DNA from: Pseudemcibacter aquimaris
GTDB taxonomy: Bacteria > Pseudomonadota > Alphaproteobacteria > Sphingomonadales > Emcibacteraceae
Assembly (NCBI RefSeq): GCF_028869115.1
Contig: NZ_CP079800.1
Coordinates: 930,001 to 994,000, forward strand
DNA: 64,000 bases
Reading direction: 5' to 3'
The translations under genes were made by a program, and so were the position numbers. The notes beneath the pieces were generated by a model. That model had not been told where the DNA came from, ran no database searches, and worked only from the letters and a program-made list of their open reading frames with translations. Below, one piece after another: positions 51,155 through 60,279 of this stretch; position 1 is the first letter of the stretch; every line of letters starts with the position of its first letter.

Positions 51155-51167
51155 GTTGTATATACAT
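51155..51167. promoter_or_regulatory. Operator-like box 2, TTGTATATACAT
   Basis: Shares GGTTGTATATACA with box 1, with one mismatch in the palindrome. The pair suggests one regulator acting on both divergent genes; no GntR gene is present in the window. Confidence 0.55.
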
Positions 51168-51259
51168 CTTTGTGGAAAGACTATTAAATATATCTAGATC
51201 GCCCTTGATTTAAAAATGTTTCCATGCGAGCCTACCCGAAATTATTAAATGAGGAAAAT

Positions 51260-52450
51260 ATGAAAATTACTTCTTTGGCGATTCTGGGGATTATTTTAAG
51301 TGGCACAACTGTATTAGCAGATAACGGGAAACCGCGTGCTCGTGATATTGGACTTGAAATTGGCACGATTGCGCCAGGGAAATATAACGCCATAACGGAC
51401 GTGGAAGGGGTGCGTGTCGGTCACCACACCGTCAATATTGGTGATGATGTTAGAACGGGCATCACGGCCATTATTCCGTCGGATCATGATATGTACCGCT
51501 ATCCGGTTCCGGCGTGGATACATTCTGGTAATGGTTATGGAAAGCTGATCGGAGAAACGCAAGCAAGAGAATTTGGTGAAATTGAAACGCCTATTATTCT
51601 AGGGTGCACGCTTTGTGTCTGGACGGCTGCGGAAAGTATGAAAGATTGGCTACTATCCAAGCCGGGTGAGGGACAACACACGATTAACCCGATTGTTGGC
51701 GAAACTAACGATAGCCGTGTTAACAACATGTGGAATAAAGATGCCATGAAACCGGAATATACGGTTGCGGCGCTTGAAAATGCGAAAACCGGCTCTGTTG
51801 AGGAAGGTTCCGTTGGTGCTGGCCGCGGGACGCAGGCTTTTGGTTGGAAGGGCGGTATCGGAACCAGTTCTCGTGTGCTTCCTGAAAGTATGGGGGGGTA
51901 CACTGTCGGTGTTCTGGTTCAAACCAATTATGGTGGTGAATTAATGATGAATGGGGCACCGGTTGGGCGTGAGCTTGGTCAATATTCATATAAAACCCAA
52001 CTTGAACAGGCGCGCGCTGGTGAGGTGCCGATGGATGGTGGTTCTATCATGATTGTTGTTGCGACCGATGCACCGATTTTATCCCGTAATCTGGACCGCC
52101 TAGCAAAACGAGGCATGATGGGGTTAGCGCGTACAGGATCAATTGCCCATAATAGTTCAGGTGATTATGTGATTGCTTTTTCCACAAATCCGGATGTAAG
52201 ACGTGACCGCGGTGCGCGTGAACCTGTTCCATCAAAAACACTTACAAATTCAGCCATGTCACCGCTATTTCAAGCCGTGGTTGAAGCAACACAGGAAGCC
52301 ATTTTTAACGCAATGTTGAAAGCGGAAACGGTAACCAGCACACAAGGAACACTTGAGGCAATTGATGTTGATAAAGTTAAAGAGATCCTCGAAAAGTATA
52401 ATGTGACAAATTATGATCAGAAATTGTCACCCGTAGGAGGTCAAAATTAA
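51260..52450 (+). CDS. Secreted P1-family aminopeptidase (DmpA-like)
   Basis: A 396-residue peptidase with signal peptide (ITSLAILGIILSGTTVLAD). It belongs to the DmpA/BapA family, which self-cleaves before a serine: here Gly261-Ser262 in GGSIMIVVATDAP, Ser262 being the N-terminal nucleophile of the beta chain. Members cut D-amino-acid or beta-amino-acid amides and peptides. Start ATG 51260 has GAGG at 51251-51254; the frame runs up to 51224 but that is less likely. Next gene starts one base before its stop ends, so they are coupled. Confidence 0.93.
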   Translation: MKITSLAILGIILSGTTVLADNGKPRARDIGLEIGTIAPGKYNAITDVEGVRVGHHTVNIGDDVRTGITAIIPSDHDMYRYPVPAWIHSGNGYGKLIGETQAREFGEIETPIILGCTLCVWTAAESMKDWLLSKPGEGQHTINPIVGETNDSRVNNMWNKDAMKPEYTVAALENAKTGSVEEGSVGAGRGTQAFGWKGGIGTSSRVLPESMGGYTVGVLVQTNYGGELMMNGAPVGRELGQYSYKTQLEQARAGEVPMDGGSIMIVVATDAPILSRNLDRLAKRGMMGLARTGSIAHNSSGDYVIAFSTNPDVRRDRGAREPVPSKTLTNSAMSPLFQAVVEATQEAIFNAMLKAETVTSTQGTLEAIDVDKVKEILEKYNVTNYDQKLSPVGGQN

Positions 52451-53286
52451 TGGTAGTGATGCAAAACTTTTGTCAGAAATTATTTTGCATCCTTGTTGTG
52501 ATTTTATCTGTTTCTGTTGCACAAGCAGAAAACTATATCGCAAAAGATGGAACGAATATTGATTTTGCTGTCAGCGGGGCGGGGGAGCCGCTTGTTATGT
52601 TACACAGCGGCATGATGTCACGTGATGATATGGCCGCGCAGATAGATTATTTTTCCAATAATTATAAAGTCATCGCCATCGATGCGCGCGAACAAGGACG
52701 TAGCGGAAAATCGGAACAGCAAATATCATATGAATTGATGGCATCAGATGTAATTGGTGTTATGGATCACCTTAATATTGAAAAGTTTAATTTGTTTGGA
52801 CAAAGCGATGGTGCAATTACCGCATTAATGGTTACACATATGCACCCACAGCGCGTTGAAAAACAAATCATTCATGGGGCGGTGTATCATTATGATGCTT
52901 ACCCGCAGTCACAACGCGATAGGTGGAAAAGTGTTACGTGGGATAAAGACAGCGAACGTGATAATGATCCAAATGGATTTCCAGGCATGGCGATTGAAAG
53001 TTATTTGTTAGGTCGTAAAGATTTAGCGGACTTTGAAAGCCATTATCAGGAAATGGCAATGATGTGGGCGACGTCCCCAGCACTTAACAAAACGGATTTA
53101 AATAATATTAATATTCCGACACTTGTGATTGTTGGTGATCATTATGATATATCCATTAGCCACACTGTTGAAATGCATGAAGCTTTAGCCAATAGCGAAC
53201 TTTTTGTTGTGCCAGGGGCAACGCACTTCGTTCATCAGGAAAAACCGGATTTATTGCATAGAGTTATGCATGATTTTTTAAATTAA
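52450..53286 (+). CDS. Secreted alpha/beta hydrolase
   Basis: A 278-residue hydrolase with signal peptide (FCILVVILSVSVAQA). Nucleophile Ser119 in FGQSDGA, acid in VGDHYDISI and His in ATHFVHQE are visible. The lid region (about 150-210) is short. It is in the same operon as the DmpA-type peptidase, overlapping it, so it may act on a related amide or ester in the periplasm. GTG or ATG alternatives near 52450 do not change the secreted prediction. Confidence 0.85.
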   Translation: MVVMQNFCQKLFCILVVILSVSVAQAENYIAKDGTNIDFAVSGAGEPLVMLHSGMMSRDDMAAQIDYFSNNYKVIAIDAREQGRSGKSEQQISYELMASDVIGVMDHLNIEKFNLFGQSDGAITALMVTHMHPQRVEKQIIHGAVYHYDAYPQSQRDRWKSVTWDKDSERDNDPNGFPGMAIESYLLGRKDLADFESHYQEMAMMWATSPALNKTDLNNINIPTLVIVGDHYDISISHTVEMHEALANSELFVVPGATHFVHQEKPDLLHRVMHDFLN

Positions 53287-53310
53287 AATTAAATTCAAAG
53301 AGTATAAAGA

Positions 53311-54276
53311 ATGACCAAAAAAATCGGCACAGACCAATTTATTGAAATCGCACGCGCCAGTTCACGCATCAGAAACGTGATTGACCCTACGCCATTAGTG
53401 AAAAGTAAGTCGTTAAGTGATGATGGCACAAGTGTTTATTATAAAATGGAAAATTTAAATCCGACCGGTTCATTCAAGCTGCGTGGCGCAGCAAATAAAA
53501 TTCTTTCCATGTCGCAAGAAGAACGTAAAAAAGGCGTCGTGACCGCATCAACCGGAAATCATGGTGCGGGGGTCGGATATATGTGTCAAAAAACAGGCAC
53601 AAAAGGAACGGTATTTGGTCCAGCTGATATGTCACAAGCGAAATATGACGGAATGGTTTCTTATGGTGTAGAGGTGGTTAAAAATGATGGCGACCCAATT
53701 AACGGAGAAATCAACGCGAGGAAATATGCAAGCGACAATGATATTCCGTTTATATCACCATATAATGACCCATTGATAGTCGGTGGTCAGGGTACAATCG
53801 GTTTTGAATTGTTCGCTGAAATTCAGGACCTTGACGCGGTTTTTATATCGCTTGGTGGTGGCGGGCTAATGTCCGGTATCGCTATTGCATTGGCAAATCT
53901 TTCTCCCAAGACAAAGATCATCGCCTGTTCACCGACCAATTCAAAAGTGATGCAGGAAAGTGTTGCTGCGGGTACAGTTTTGGATTTGCCATCTGAACCA
54001 ACCTTATCAGATGGAACAGCTGGTGGCGTTGAGCAGGGCACAATCACATTTGAATATTGCCGTGATTATGTCGATGAATTTATTGATGTTAGCGAAGATG
54101 AACTTATAACGGGCCTTCGAATATTTATCGATGACACTAACACTATTGGTGAAGGGGCCGTTGGCGTTGCTGTTGCGGGCTATTTACGCCAGAAGGAAAA
54201 ATGGCAAGGTAAAAAGATCGCAATTGTGGCATGTGGCGGTAATATTTCCAGAAATACATTAAAAGAAATCCTTTAA
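53311..54276 (+). CDS. PLP-dependent threonine/serine dehydratase-like enzyme
   Basis: A 321-residue fold-type II PLP enzyme, cytosolic. PLP lysine Lys56 in PTGSFKLRGAAN, substrate loop STGNHGAG and the glycine-rich phosphate loop SLGGGGLMSG are present. The family covers threonine ammonia-lyase, serine racemase and hydroxyectoine/threo-hydroxyaspartate dehydratases; no ACT domain is present, so it is the catabolic short type. It follows the hydrolase by 24 bp and probably uses an amino acid released by the upstream peptidase. Confidence 0.9.
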   Translation: MTKKIGTDQFIEIARASSRIRNVIDPTPLVKSKSLSDDGTSVYYKMENLNPTGSFKLRGAANKILSMSQEERKKGVVTASTGNHGAGVGYMCQKTGTKGTVFGPADMSQAKYDGMVSYGVEVVKNDGDPINGEINARKYASDNDIPFISPYNDPLIVGGQGTIGFELFAEIQDLDAVFISLGGGGLMSGIAIALANLSPKTKIIACSPTNSKVMQESVAAGTVLDLPSEPTLSDGTAGGVEQGTITFEYCRDYVDEFIDVSEDELITGLRIFIDDTNTIGEGAVGVAVAGYLRQKEKWQGKKIAIVACGGNISRNTLKEIL

Positions 54277-54302
54277 CGAAATTCGAGTTGACCTTCGTTT
54301 TC

Positions 54303-54360
54303 TTGACAAATACAGGTATATTTAGTATTTAACCATATGGTTGTTAACAAAATGGTTAAA
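54303..54360 (+). promoter_or_regulatory. Promoter and operator of the arsR-like gene
   Basis: TTGACA at 54303-54308 with TATTTA at 54326-54331 (17-bp spacer) forms a good promoter. AACCATATGGTT (54331-54342) is a perfect palindrome over the start-site region, and TTTAACCAT (54328-54336) with ATGGTTAAA (54352-54360) forms a 9-bp inverted repeat. Autoregulation by the ArsR-like protein at 54364 is inferred. Confidence 0.75.
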
Positions 54361-54363
54361 TAA

Positions 54364-54687
54364 ATGGCTACAGATCAACTCAGTTTAATTTTTGGTGCGC
54401 TTGCTGACCCGACCCGTCGTGGGATATTAGAACGCCTTGCTAAGGGGCGGGCAACTGTTGGGGAACTTTCGGAACCGTATGATATGAGCATGGCAGCAAT
54501 TTCCAAGCATTTAAAGGTGTTGGAAAAGGCAGGGCTTATTACACGAACGAAAGAAGCCCAGTGGCGACATTGCCAGTTCGAAGGCGCATCGCTAAAAGAA
54601 GCGTCCGATTGGGTCGAAAAGTACAAACAATTCTGGGATGGTCAGCTATCAAGTCTTTATGGTTTTTTGAAGAAGCAGGATTATTAA
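54364..54687 (+). CDS. ArsR-family transcriptional regulator
   Basis: A 107-residue winged helix repressor (ILERLAKGRATVGELSEPYD, then MAAISKHLKVLEKAGLIT). No pair of Cys residues for metal sensing is seen, so it is not a classical metal sensor; it belongs to the subgroup usually paired with AHSA1-type proteins. Its stop is followed after 1 bp by the AHSA1 gene, and an inverted-repeat operator lies over its own promoter. Confidence 0.9.
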   Translation: MATDQLSLIFGALADPTRRGILERLAKGRATVGELSEPYDMSMAAISKHLKVLEKAGLITRTKEAQWRHCQFEGASLKEASDWVEKYKQFWDGQLSSLYGFLKKQDY

Positions 54688-54688
54688 T

Positions 54689-55138
54689 ATGGTTGAAAGA
54701 AGAAACATTGAGAAATTATTCATGGTAAAAGTATGCCGTGAATTTGATATTGATATCGAACGCGTTTTTGATGCTTGGATTGATCCTGATAATCTTGGTA
54801 ATTGGTTGTTTGGAACGCCGGATGGGAAAGATAAAACCTCAGAAGTCGATCCGCGTGTTGGTGGAGATTTCAGGATTGGCGAAAGGCGTGGTGATGAAAT
54901 GGCCATGCATGTGGGTACCTATCATGAAATTGATAGGCCGAACAGGATCGTTTTTAGTTACTATATGGAAAATGTAAACGAAGATATGCCATCAAATGTC
55001 ATTGTTGATTTTGAAACAACGGATGAAGGATGCCGCGTATCCGTTACTCATGAAATGGATGATATCTGGTCAGAATATGAAGCTAGCGCCATTGACGGCT
55101 GGAATATGATTTTTGACGGGCTAGAAAAACAGCTTTAA
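54689..55138 (+). CDS. AHSA1/SRPBCC-domain protein
   Basis: A 149-residue START-like domain (SRPBCC) protein: VFDAWIDPDNLGNWLFG, VGGDFRIGERRG and the late SVTHEMDDIWSEY helix match the AHSA1 pattern. It has a hydrophobic cavity that may hold a small ligand. ArsR-AHSA1 pairs are common and their role is not settled. Coupled to arsR by 1 bp. Confidence 0.9.
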   Translation: MVERRNIEKLFMVKVCREFDIDIERVFDAWIDPDNLGNWLFGTPDGKDKTSEVDPRVGGDFRIGERRGDEMAMHVGTYHEIDRPNRIVFSYYMENVNEDMPSNVIVDFETTDEGCRVSVTHEMDDIWSEYEASAIDGWNMIFDGLEKQL

Positions 55139-55405
55139 TCAGTGTGGTTTATTGTTCTGGTCCTCAGTAACAGTTGCTTTTTCAAGCGCAGCTGCCGCTT
55201 CGCCGTAAATACGCCCTTCTAATGATAATTCAAGAAACCTGATATAATCATTTTGATCAGTAATATTGGTTCTGGCCATTTCAATCACTTCAAGTTGTGA
55301 ATTGGCCATAAGATTATATTTCTTGATTAACGTCAGCATTTCCGCGCTAATGACATCGAGTTCTTTTCGGATGTTTGTGATGGTTAATTGGCTTGCTTTA
55401 AGCAT
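55139..55405 (-). CDS. Hypothetical protein, 88 aa
   Basis: A small helical, mostly soluble protein (RKELDVISAEMLTLIKKYNLM, interrupted for quoting), starting ATG 55405 and ending right at the AHSA1 stop. No family recognised. Charged helices suggest coiled coil. It is single and unlinked to a clear operon. Support is only moderate. Confidence 0.5.
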   Translation of the reverse strand: MLKASQLTITNIRKELDVISAEMLTLIKKYNLMANSQLEVIEMARTNITDQNDYIRFLELSLEGRIYGEAAAALEKATVTEDQNNKPH

Positions 55406-55529
55406 GAATAATATCCGTGTTTAAAATGTAATGATATATTAATAAAATACATATATTTATATAAAGAAAAATCAATGGTATTCAGAGCAAAAATCTGGAG
55501 CATGTAAAATAAGTAGTCTCGACAACATA

Positions 55530-57887
55530 TTGAAATCCGAGAGGGTTGAAGATCAAAAAAATCAAATTTTGCCGGAACAATTAAGAATATTATTTTCTCA
55601 TGTTGTTCCAAATACATTTGGCGGTTTTATCGTCATGGCAATCTACTTATGGGCGTTTCACGGTGAATTTAATGCAGGTCTTCAGTATTTATGGCTTATG
55701 GTGATGGTGGTTTTGTACGCTGCTCGCCTTTTTATGATTACGGTTCCAAAACGAGAAAATTTTGAAGATAACGCCAAAAAATGGCTCTATCTCTATGCTG
55801 GGGTAACTTTTGCCATGGGGATAGGTTGGGGAATGATGACTTATATCCCGGCAGACGGAGTTGTCGCAGATAGTACAAATATGGTGATTGTAACAATGCT
55901 ATTAGCATTATGCTGTATTTCAGCCATAAGCAGTAGTGCACATCCATATATGATTTGGACCTTTATGACACCTATTGCCATATTAAGCAGTACAAATCTT
56001 TTAAATGCCGCGACTAATCAATTTGATATGGTGCTTGGGATTGGGGTTTTTGTATTTTGTATTTTTGCGGGGTTTGTCGGTCATAACTTAAGCAATACTT
56101 TGGTTGATGCCCTTTATCTTCAAAAACGAAATTCCGTTCTTATGGATGATGTTGTTGAAATAGCCAGGCAAAACCAAAAATCATACGAAGGATTTCAGCT
56201 TTTACTTGATAATCTTGGCGCTGGTGCGGCCATGTTTGATAAAGATAAAAAGCTTATGTCCTGGAATAAATCTTTTGAAAATATATTCAATTTACCTGCG
56301 GGCATTATTCAGCGTGGTATGACGTTAAAAGAACTGATCCGTAGAATTATCAAACAATCCTGGCAAAATAATATCGATATTGATCACGCGGCTGAAACTC
56401 ATCTGAAAGAAATTCTTGAAGACCGATCAGAAGATAACCTCGTGAAGCTTGTGATGGCGGATGGTCGGAATTTATACAGTAAAGTCATGAAGATCAGTGA
56501 TGATCAGATGGTACTAAACTATACGGATGTCACGTCGCTTGAGCAGGCCAGAACAGAAGATATCATTCATGTTTTGCAACATGACAGTTTAACAGGTCTT
56601 CCTAATCAGGTGCTTCATAAAAAAGAAGTCAGAAAAAGAATTGTTGATTTCAGAAGAGCAGCTACAGCGAATAAAAGCGTCAAAGAAACTCAATTTATGG
56701 CCTTGATTTATCTTGGTCTAAATTCGCTTAATGAAATTTATGAATTTTTGGGGCTAAGTGCGGGTGATCAGGTTGTCACAGAAATCGCAAAAAAATGTCA
56801 GAATTTTTTAAGTGGCGATGTCCACTTATCACATGTTGCATATGATGAATTCCACATAATTACCTGTAATGAAAATAATGTGGGTGAGGTCTTAAAGCTC
56901 GTCAATGAATTGATGGAAGTTCTTTCTGAGCCGATTGAGGTAGGGGAAAATTCAATAACCGTTACCATGTCAATTGGTATCAGTGTTTATCCGGAACATG
57001 CTGATAAAACCGATATCTTAAATAGAAATGCAAAAATTGCGTTTAATAAGGCAAAATCACCGCATACCAGTAATGTGGTTATATATGATCATGGAATGCA
57101 CTCGGAAATTATGGAACGTTCCAATATCTTGTTCGATATCCGTGAAAGCATGAAGAAAAGCGAATTTCTGCTGCATTACCAGCCGCAAATTGATATCGAA
57201 AGCCGTGATGTGCTAGGGGTGGAAGCATTATTGCGATGGGAACACCCGGTCAAGGGATCTATATCACCAGGGCATTTTATCCCGCTTGTTGAACATACGA
57301 AACAGATCATCCCGCTGACTGAACAGTTTCTACCGGAAGCATGCTTGCAAGCAAAGAAATGGCAAGATCAAGGTTTGCCACCTTTAAAAATGTCAGTGAA
57401 TATTTCGCCGTTCCATTTTTATGAAATGAATTTTTCAGCATTTGTGCGCGAATGTTTTGAGGGGGCTGGCCTAGAACCGGAATTTCTTGAACTGGAAATC
57501 ACGGAAGGCGTGATCATGAACCAGACAGAAGAAATAATTAAAATCTTGCAAGAATTATCCGAGATGGGCGTTCAGTTATCCATTGATGATTTCGGAACCG
57601 GATATTCATCGCTCGCATACCTTAGAAGTCTTCCAGTGGATAAATTAAAAATTGATCAGGCGTTTATTAAAGATATGTGCGCTGATAATAATTCCAGATC
57701 ACTCGTAGAAGCGGTTATTAGAATGGGGCATAGTTTTAATCTTGATGTGATTGCAGAAGGGGTTGAAACGGAAGAACAGCTCTTGGACTTGCAAAAGATG
57801 AGATGTGATCAGGCGCAAGGTTTTTATATCCGTAAACCCGCTTCATCGGACGAAATTACAAGCTGGATCAAACAGCATTACGCATAA
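55530..57887 (+). CDS. Membrane GGDEF-EAL protein, probable c-di-GMP phosphodiesterase
   Basis: A 785-residue signalling protein. N-terminal part (about 20-195) has about six membrane helices, followed by a PAS-like domain (about 215-335), a GGDEF domain (about 345-520) and an EAL domain (about 535-780). The GGDEF signature is replaced by A-Y-D-E-F (437-441), so cyclase activity is unlikely. The EAL motif (565-567), ELEITEG and DDFGTG (686-691) are intact. The predicted start is TTG 55530; no good ATG is nearby in frame before 55635. Confidence 0.93.
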   Translation: MKSERVEDQKNQILPEQLRILFSHVVPNTFGGFIVMAIYLWAFHGEFNAGLQYLWLMVMVVLYAARLFMITVPKRENFEDNAKKWLYLYAGVTFAMGIGWGMMTYIPADGVVADSTNMVIVTMLLALCCISAISSSAHPYMIWTFMTPIAILSSTNLLNAATNQFDMVLGIGVFVFCIFAGFVGHNLSNTLVDALYLQKRNSVLMDDVVEIARQNQKSYEGFQLLLDNLGAGAAMFDKDKKLMSWNKSFENIFNLPAGIIQRGMTLKELIRRIIKQSWQNNIDIDHAAETHLKEILEDRSEDNLVKLVMADGRNLYSKVMKISDDQMVLNYTDVTSLEQARTEDIIHVLQHDSLTGLPNQVLHKKEVRKRIVDFRRAATANKSVKETQFMALIYLGLNSLNEIYEFLGLSAGDQVVTEIAKKCQNFLSGDVHLSHVAYDEFHIITCNENNVGEVLKLVNELMEVLSEPIEVGENSITVTMSIGISVYPEHADKTDILNRNAKIAFNKAKSPHTSNVVIYDHGMHSEIMERSNILFDIRESMKKSEFLLHYQPQIDIESRDVLGVEALLRWEHPVKGSISPGHFIPLVEHTKQIIPLTEQFLPEACLQAKKWQDQGLPPLKMSVNISPFHFYEMNFSAFVRECFEGAGLEPEFLELEITEGVIMNQTEEIIKILQELSEMGVQLSIDDFGTGYSSLAYLRSLPVDKLKIDQAFIKDMCADNNSRSLVEAVIRMGHSFNLDVIAEGVETEEQLLDLQKMRCDQAQGFYIRKPASSDEITSWIKQHYA

Positions 57888-57985
57888 TTTTGCCTTCTTT
57901 TTGTTTTATTGACAAAATAAATGGTATTGTTCATATATATGATCAAAATAATACGGAAAATACCCAAAAAAATATAGGCTTCATA

Positions 57986-58924
57986 ATGTATAAAAAAATC
58001 TTGAAATCCGCTGTTTTATTCTCAGCTATCTCAATTACCAGTGTTTTTGCACAAAACCTACCGGAAGTACCGGAAGGGGCAGAGGCCGTATCGCTTCTTG
58101 ATGGTCGCGCGCTAACGATGCCGGATCCAACCAATGAGGCTGTGATTAAAAATCTGGATGAAGCCAGTTACAGATATATGGATTATCCGATGAATCCAGA
58201 AAATGCAATTTGGTATGGTCGTCGTCTTGCCTATGCGGGTGATTTCCGTAAAGCAATTCAGGCGTTTTCCGATGGTATTCTAGATAATCCGAATGATGCA
58301 CGCATGTACCGCCACCGTGGCCACCGTTATATCACAATCCGTGAATTTGACCGTGCTATTGCCGATCTTGAAAAAGCAGCGGAAATGATACAAGGAAAGC
58401 CAAACCAATCGGAACCTGATGGTGCGCCAAATGAATTTGGAATTCCTCTAAGTACATTACATGGCAATATTTATTATCACCTTGGTCTTGCATATTATCT
58501 GAAGCAGGACTGGGAAAATGCAAAACGCGTTTATGATCTTGATCATTCAGTAGCACAAAACGATGATAACAGAGTATCCGTTGCTCATTGGCGTTACATG
58601 ATCCGTCGTCGCATGGGTGATAGTCATGAACAAGCTGTGCATGTACTTGACGAAATTAATGCGGATATGGAAATTCTTGAAAATTATACATATCACAAGC
58701 TAGCTCTATTCTATAAAGGTGAGATTTCCGAAGCTGAAATTTCAGAAGGTATCGATATGGAAGATAGCGCAGATGCGGCAACCGCATATGGCCTTGCAAA
58801 CTGGCATTATTACAATGGTGACGAGGCCAAGGCAAAAGGCATGCTAGAAAGCATGATGAAAGCGAAAGCTTGGGGTTCATTTGGCTATATCGCTGCAGAA
58901 GCTGATCTGGCTGCATTAAAATAA
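57986..58924 (+). CDS. Secreted TPR protein
   Basis: A 312-residue periplasmic or lipid-free exported protein with signal peptide (LKSAVLFSAISITSVFAQN) and repeated TPR-like helices (AGDFRKAIQAFSDGILDNP, FDRAIADLEKAAEMI, LGLAYYLKQDWENAKRVYD). Start ATG 57986; the open frame begins further upstream but gives a poor N-terminus. It is the first gene before the amino acid ABC transporter, with a 3-bp gap, so it may organise or sense substrate binding. Function unknown. Confidence 0.82.
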   Translation: MYKKILKSAVLFSAISITSVFAQNLPEVPEGAEAVSLLDGRALTMPDPTNEAVIKNLDEASYRYMDYPMNPENAIWYGRRLAYAGDFRKAIQAFSDGILDNPNDARMYRHRGHRYITIREFDRAIADLEKAAEMIQGKPNQSEPDGAPNEFGIPLSTLHGNIYYHLGLAYYLKQDWENAKRVYDLDHSVAQNDDNRVSVAHWRYMIRRRMGDSHEQAVHVLDEINADMEILENYTYHKLALFYKGEISEAEISEGIDMEDSADAATAYGLANWHYYNGDEAKAKGMLESMMKAKAWGSFGYIAAEADLAALK

Positions 58925-58927
58925 TAT

Positions 58928-59593
58928 ATGGCTGATTTTTCATCCATGATGGAATATTTCCCTGAGTTTTGGGAAGGTTTTTTGATGACTGCAGAGGTCA
59001 GCATTTATTCGATCATGGGCAGCTTCATTCTTGGAACAATCGTTGCCCTGATGCGTGTGTCAGGGCAATTTTTTATGGATCGATTGGCTCGAATTTATAT
59101 TGATTTGTTCAGAAATATTCCATTTATCGTATTGGTTTTCTTCGGGTTTTATGGCCTTCCGGAAGTGGGTGTTTATATTGATGCCTTCTGGACGGGGGTG
59201 CTGGTGTTAAGTTTCGCGGTTGGCGCATATGTCGCGGAAACACTGCGTGCAGGGATTATGAATATTGATAAAGGTATCATCGAAGCGGCACAATCGTTTG
59301 GATTTTCAAAAATCAAAGTTTACCGAAAAATCATTTTGCCGATTGCACTAACTACATCGGTAAGGCCACTTGGTTCAGTGTTTATTAATTTGATCCTGAC
59401 CACATCTATTCTATCAACAATTACACTGAATGAATTAACCAGCGTTAGCAAAATAATCGCATCGGAAACATTTCGCCCTTTCGAGGTTTATGTGTTCATT
59501 GTTTTCTTTTATGGCGTTTTGACATTTATCCTTTCTGGTTTAATTACAAAATGGCATGTGAGGCTTAACCGCTTTGCCAGTGAGGGGGCATAA
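58928..59593 (+). CDS. Polar amino acid ABC transporter permease 1
   Basis: A 221-residue HisM/GlnP-type permease with about five membrane helices and the EAA-like loop IIEAAQSFGFSKIKVYRKIILP that binds the ATPase. It follows the TPR gene by 3 bp and its stop overlaps the second permease by 1 bp. Together they form the membrane channel of an importer for polar amino acids (His/Glu/Gln/basic family). Confidence 0.93.
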   Translation: MADFSSMMEYFPEFWEGFLMTAEVSIYSIMGSFILGTIVALMRVSGQFFMDRLARIYIDLFRNIPFIVLVFFGFYGLPEVGVYIDAFWTGVLVLSFAVGAYVAETLRAGIMNIDKGIIEAAQSFGFSKIKVYRKIILPIALTTSVRPLGSVFINLILTTSILSTITLNELTSVSKIIASETFRPFEVYVFIVFFYGVLTFILSGLITKWHVRLNRFASEGA

Positions 59594-60270
59594 TGGGATA
59601 CGGCGACGAAGGTTTCACCATTTATGATCTGCAGCTTTGGGCGGAAGGGCTTGGGATAACATTGTGGGTTTTTGCTATATCCATGATTATTGGTATTACC
59701 ATAGGTATCGGCATTGGCTTGGTTCGTTATTACCGTTTGCCATTCATAGGTAAGTTGTTGATGGCGATCAGCGAATTTCTTAAAAATTCACCTGTTCTCG
59801 TGCAATTATTTCTCGTTTATTTTGGTCTTTCGGCATTATTACAAATTGAACTTTCACCAAATCAGGCGGCGATTATCACGCTTGCCGCCAATACCGCGGC
59901 CTTTATTGCGGTCATCGTAATTTCATCAATCGAAGCCATCGATAAAAAACAGCTTGAAGCCGCAAGAAGTTTCGCCATGGATGAAGTTACCATTTTAAAA
60001 CGCATTATATATCCACAAAGCCTTGCGATCGCCATGCCGATGTTAGTGGGCTTGCTGATTAATCAATTGCAGGTAACATCACTTATTTCGGTTATTGGTG
60101 TTTATGATCTGACGAGGGTTGGGGATATTGTTAACCAAAGAACATTTGAGCCGTTTATTGTCTGGCCGGTGGTTGGTTTAACGTATTTTATACTGGCAAA
60201 AATAATCGGGATCATTGGTAGTAAACTTGAAAAGCGTTTCGGCAGCTATAGAATGATGCAGGAAGTATAA
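59593..60270 (+). CDS. Polar amino acid ABC transporter permease 2
   Basis: The second HisQ/GlnP-type permease of 225 residues, with the coupling loop KKQLEAARSFAMDEVTILKR and INQLQVTSLISVIGVYDLTR. It pairs with the first permease as a heterodimer. Starts 1 base inside the previous gene's stop and is followed by the ATPase gene after 9 bp. Confidence 0.93.
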   Translation: MGYGDEGFTIYDLQLWAEGLGITLWVFAISMIIGITIGIGIGLVRYYRLPFIGKLLMAISEFLKNSPVLVQLFLVYFGLSALLQIELSPNQAAIITLAANTAAFIAVIVISSIEAIDKKQLEAARSFAMDEVTILKRIIYPQSLAIAMPMLVGLLINQLQVTSLISVIGVYDLTRVGDIVNQRTFEPFIVWPVVGLTYFILAKIIGIIGSKLEKRFGSYRMMQEV

Positions 60271-60279
60271 GGGGATAGC

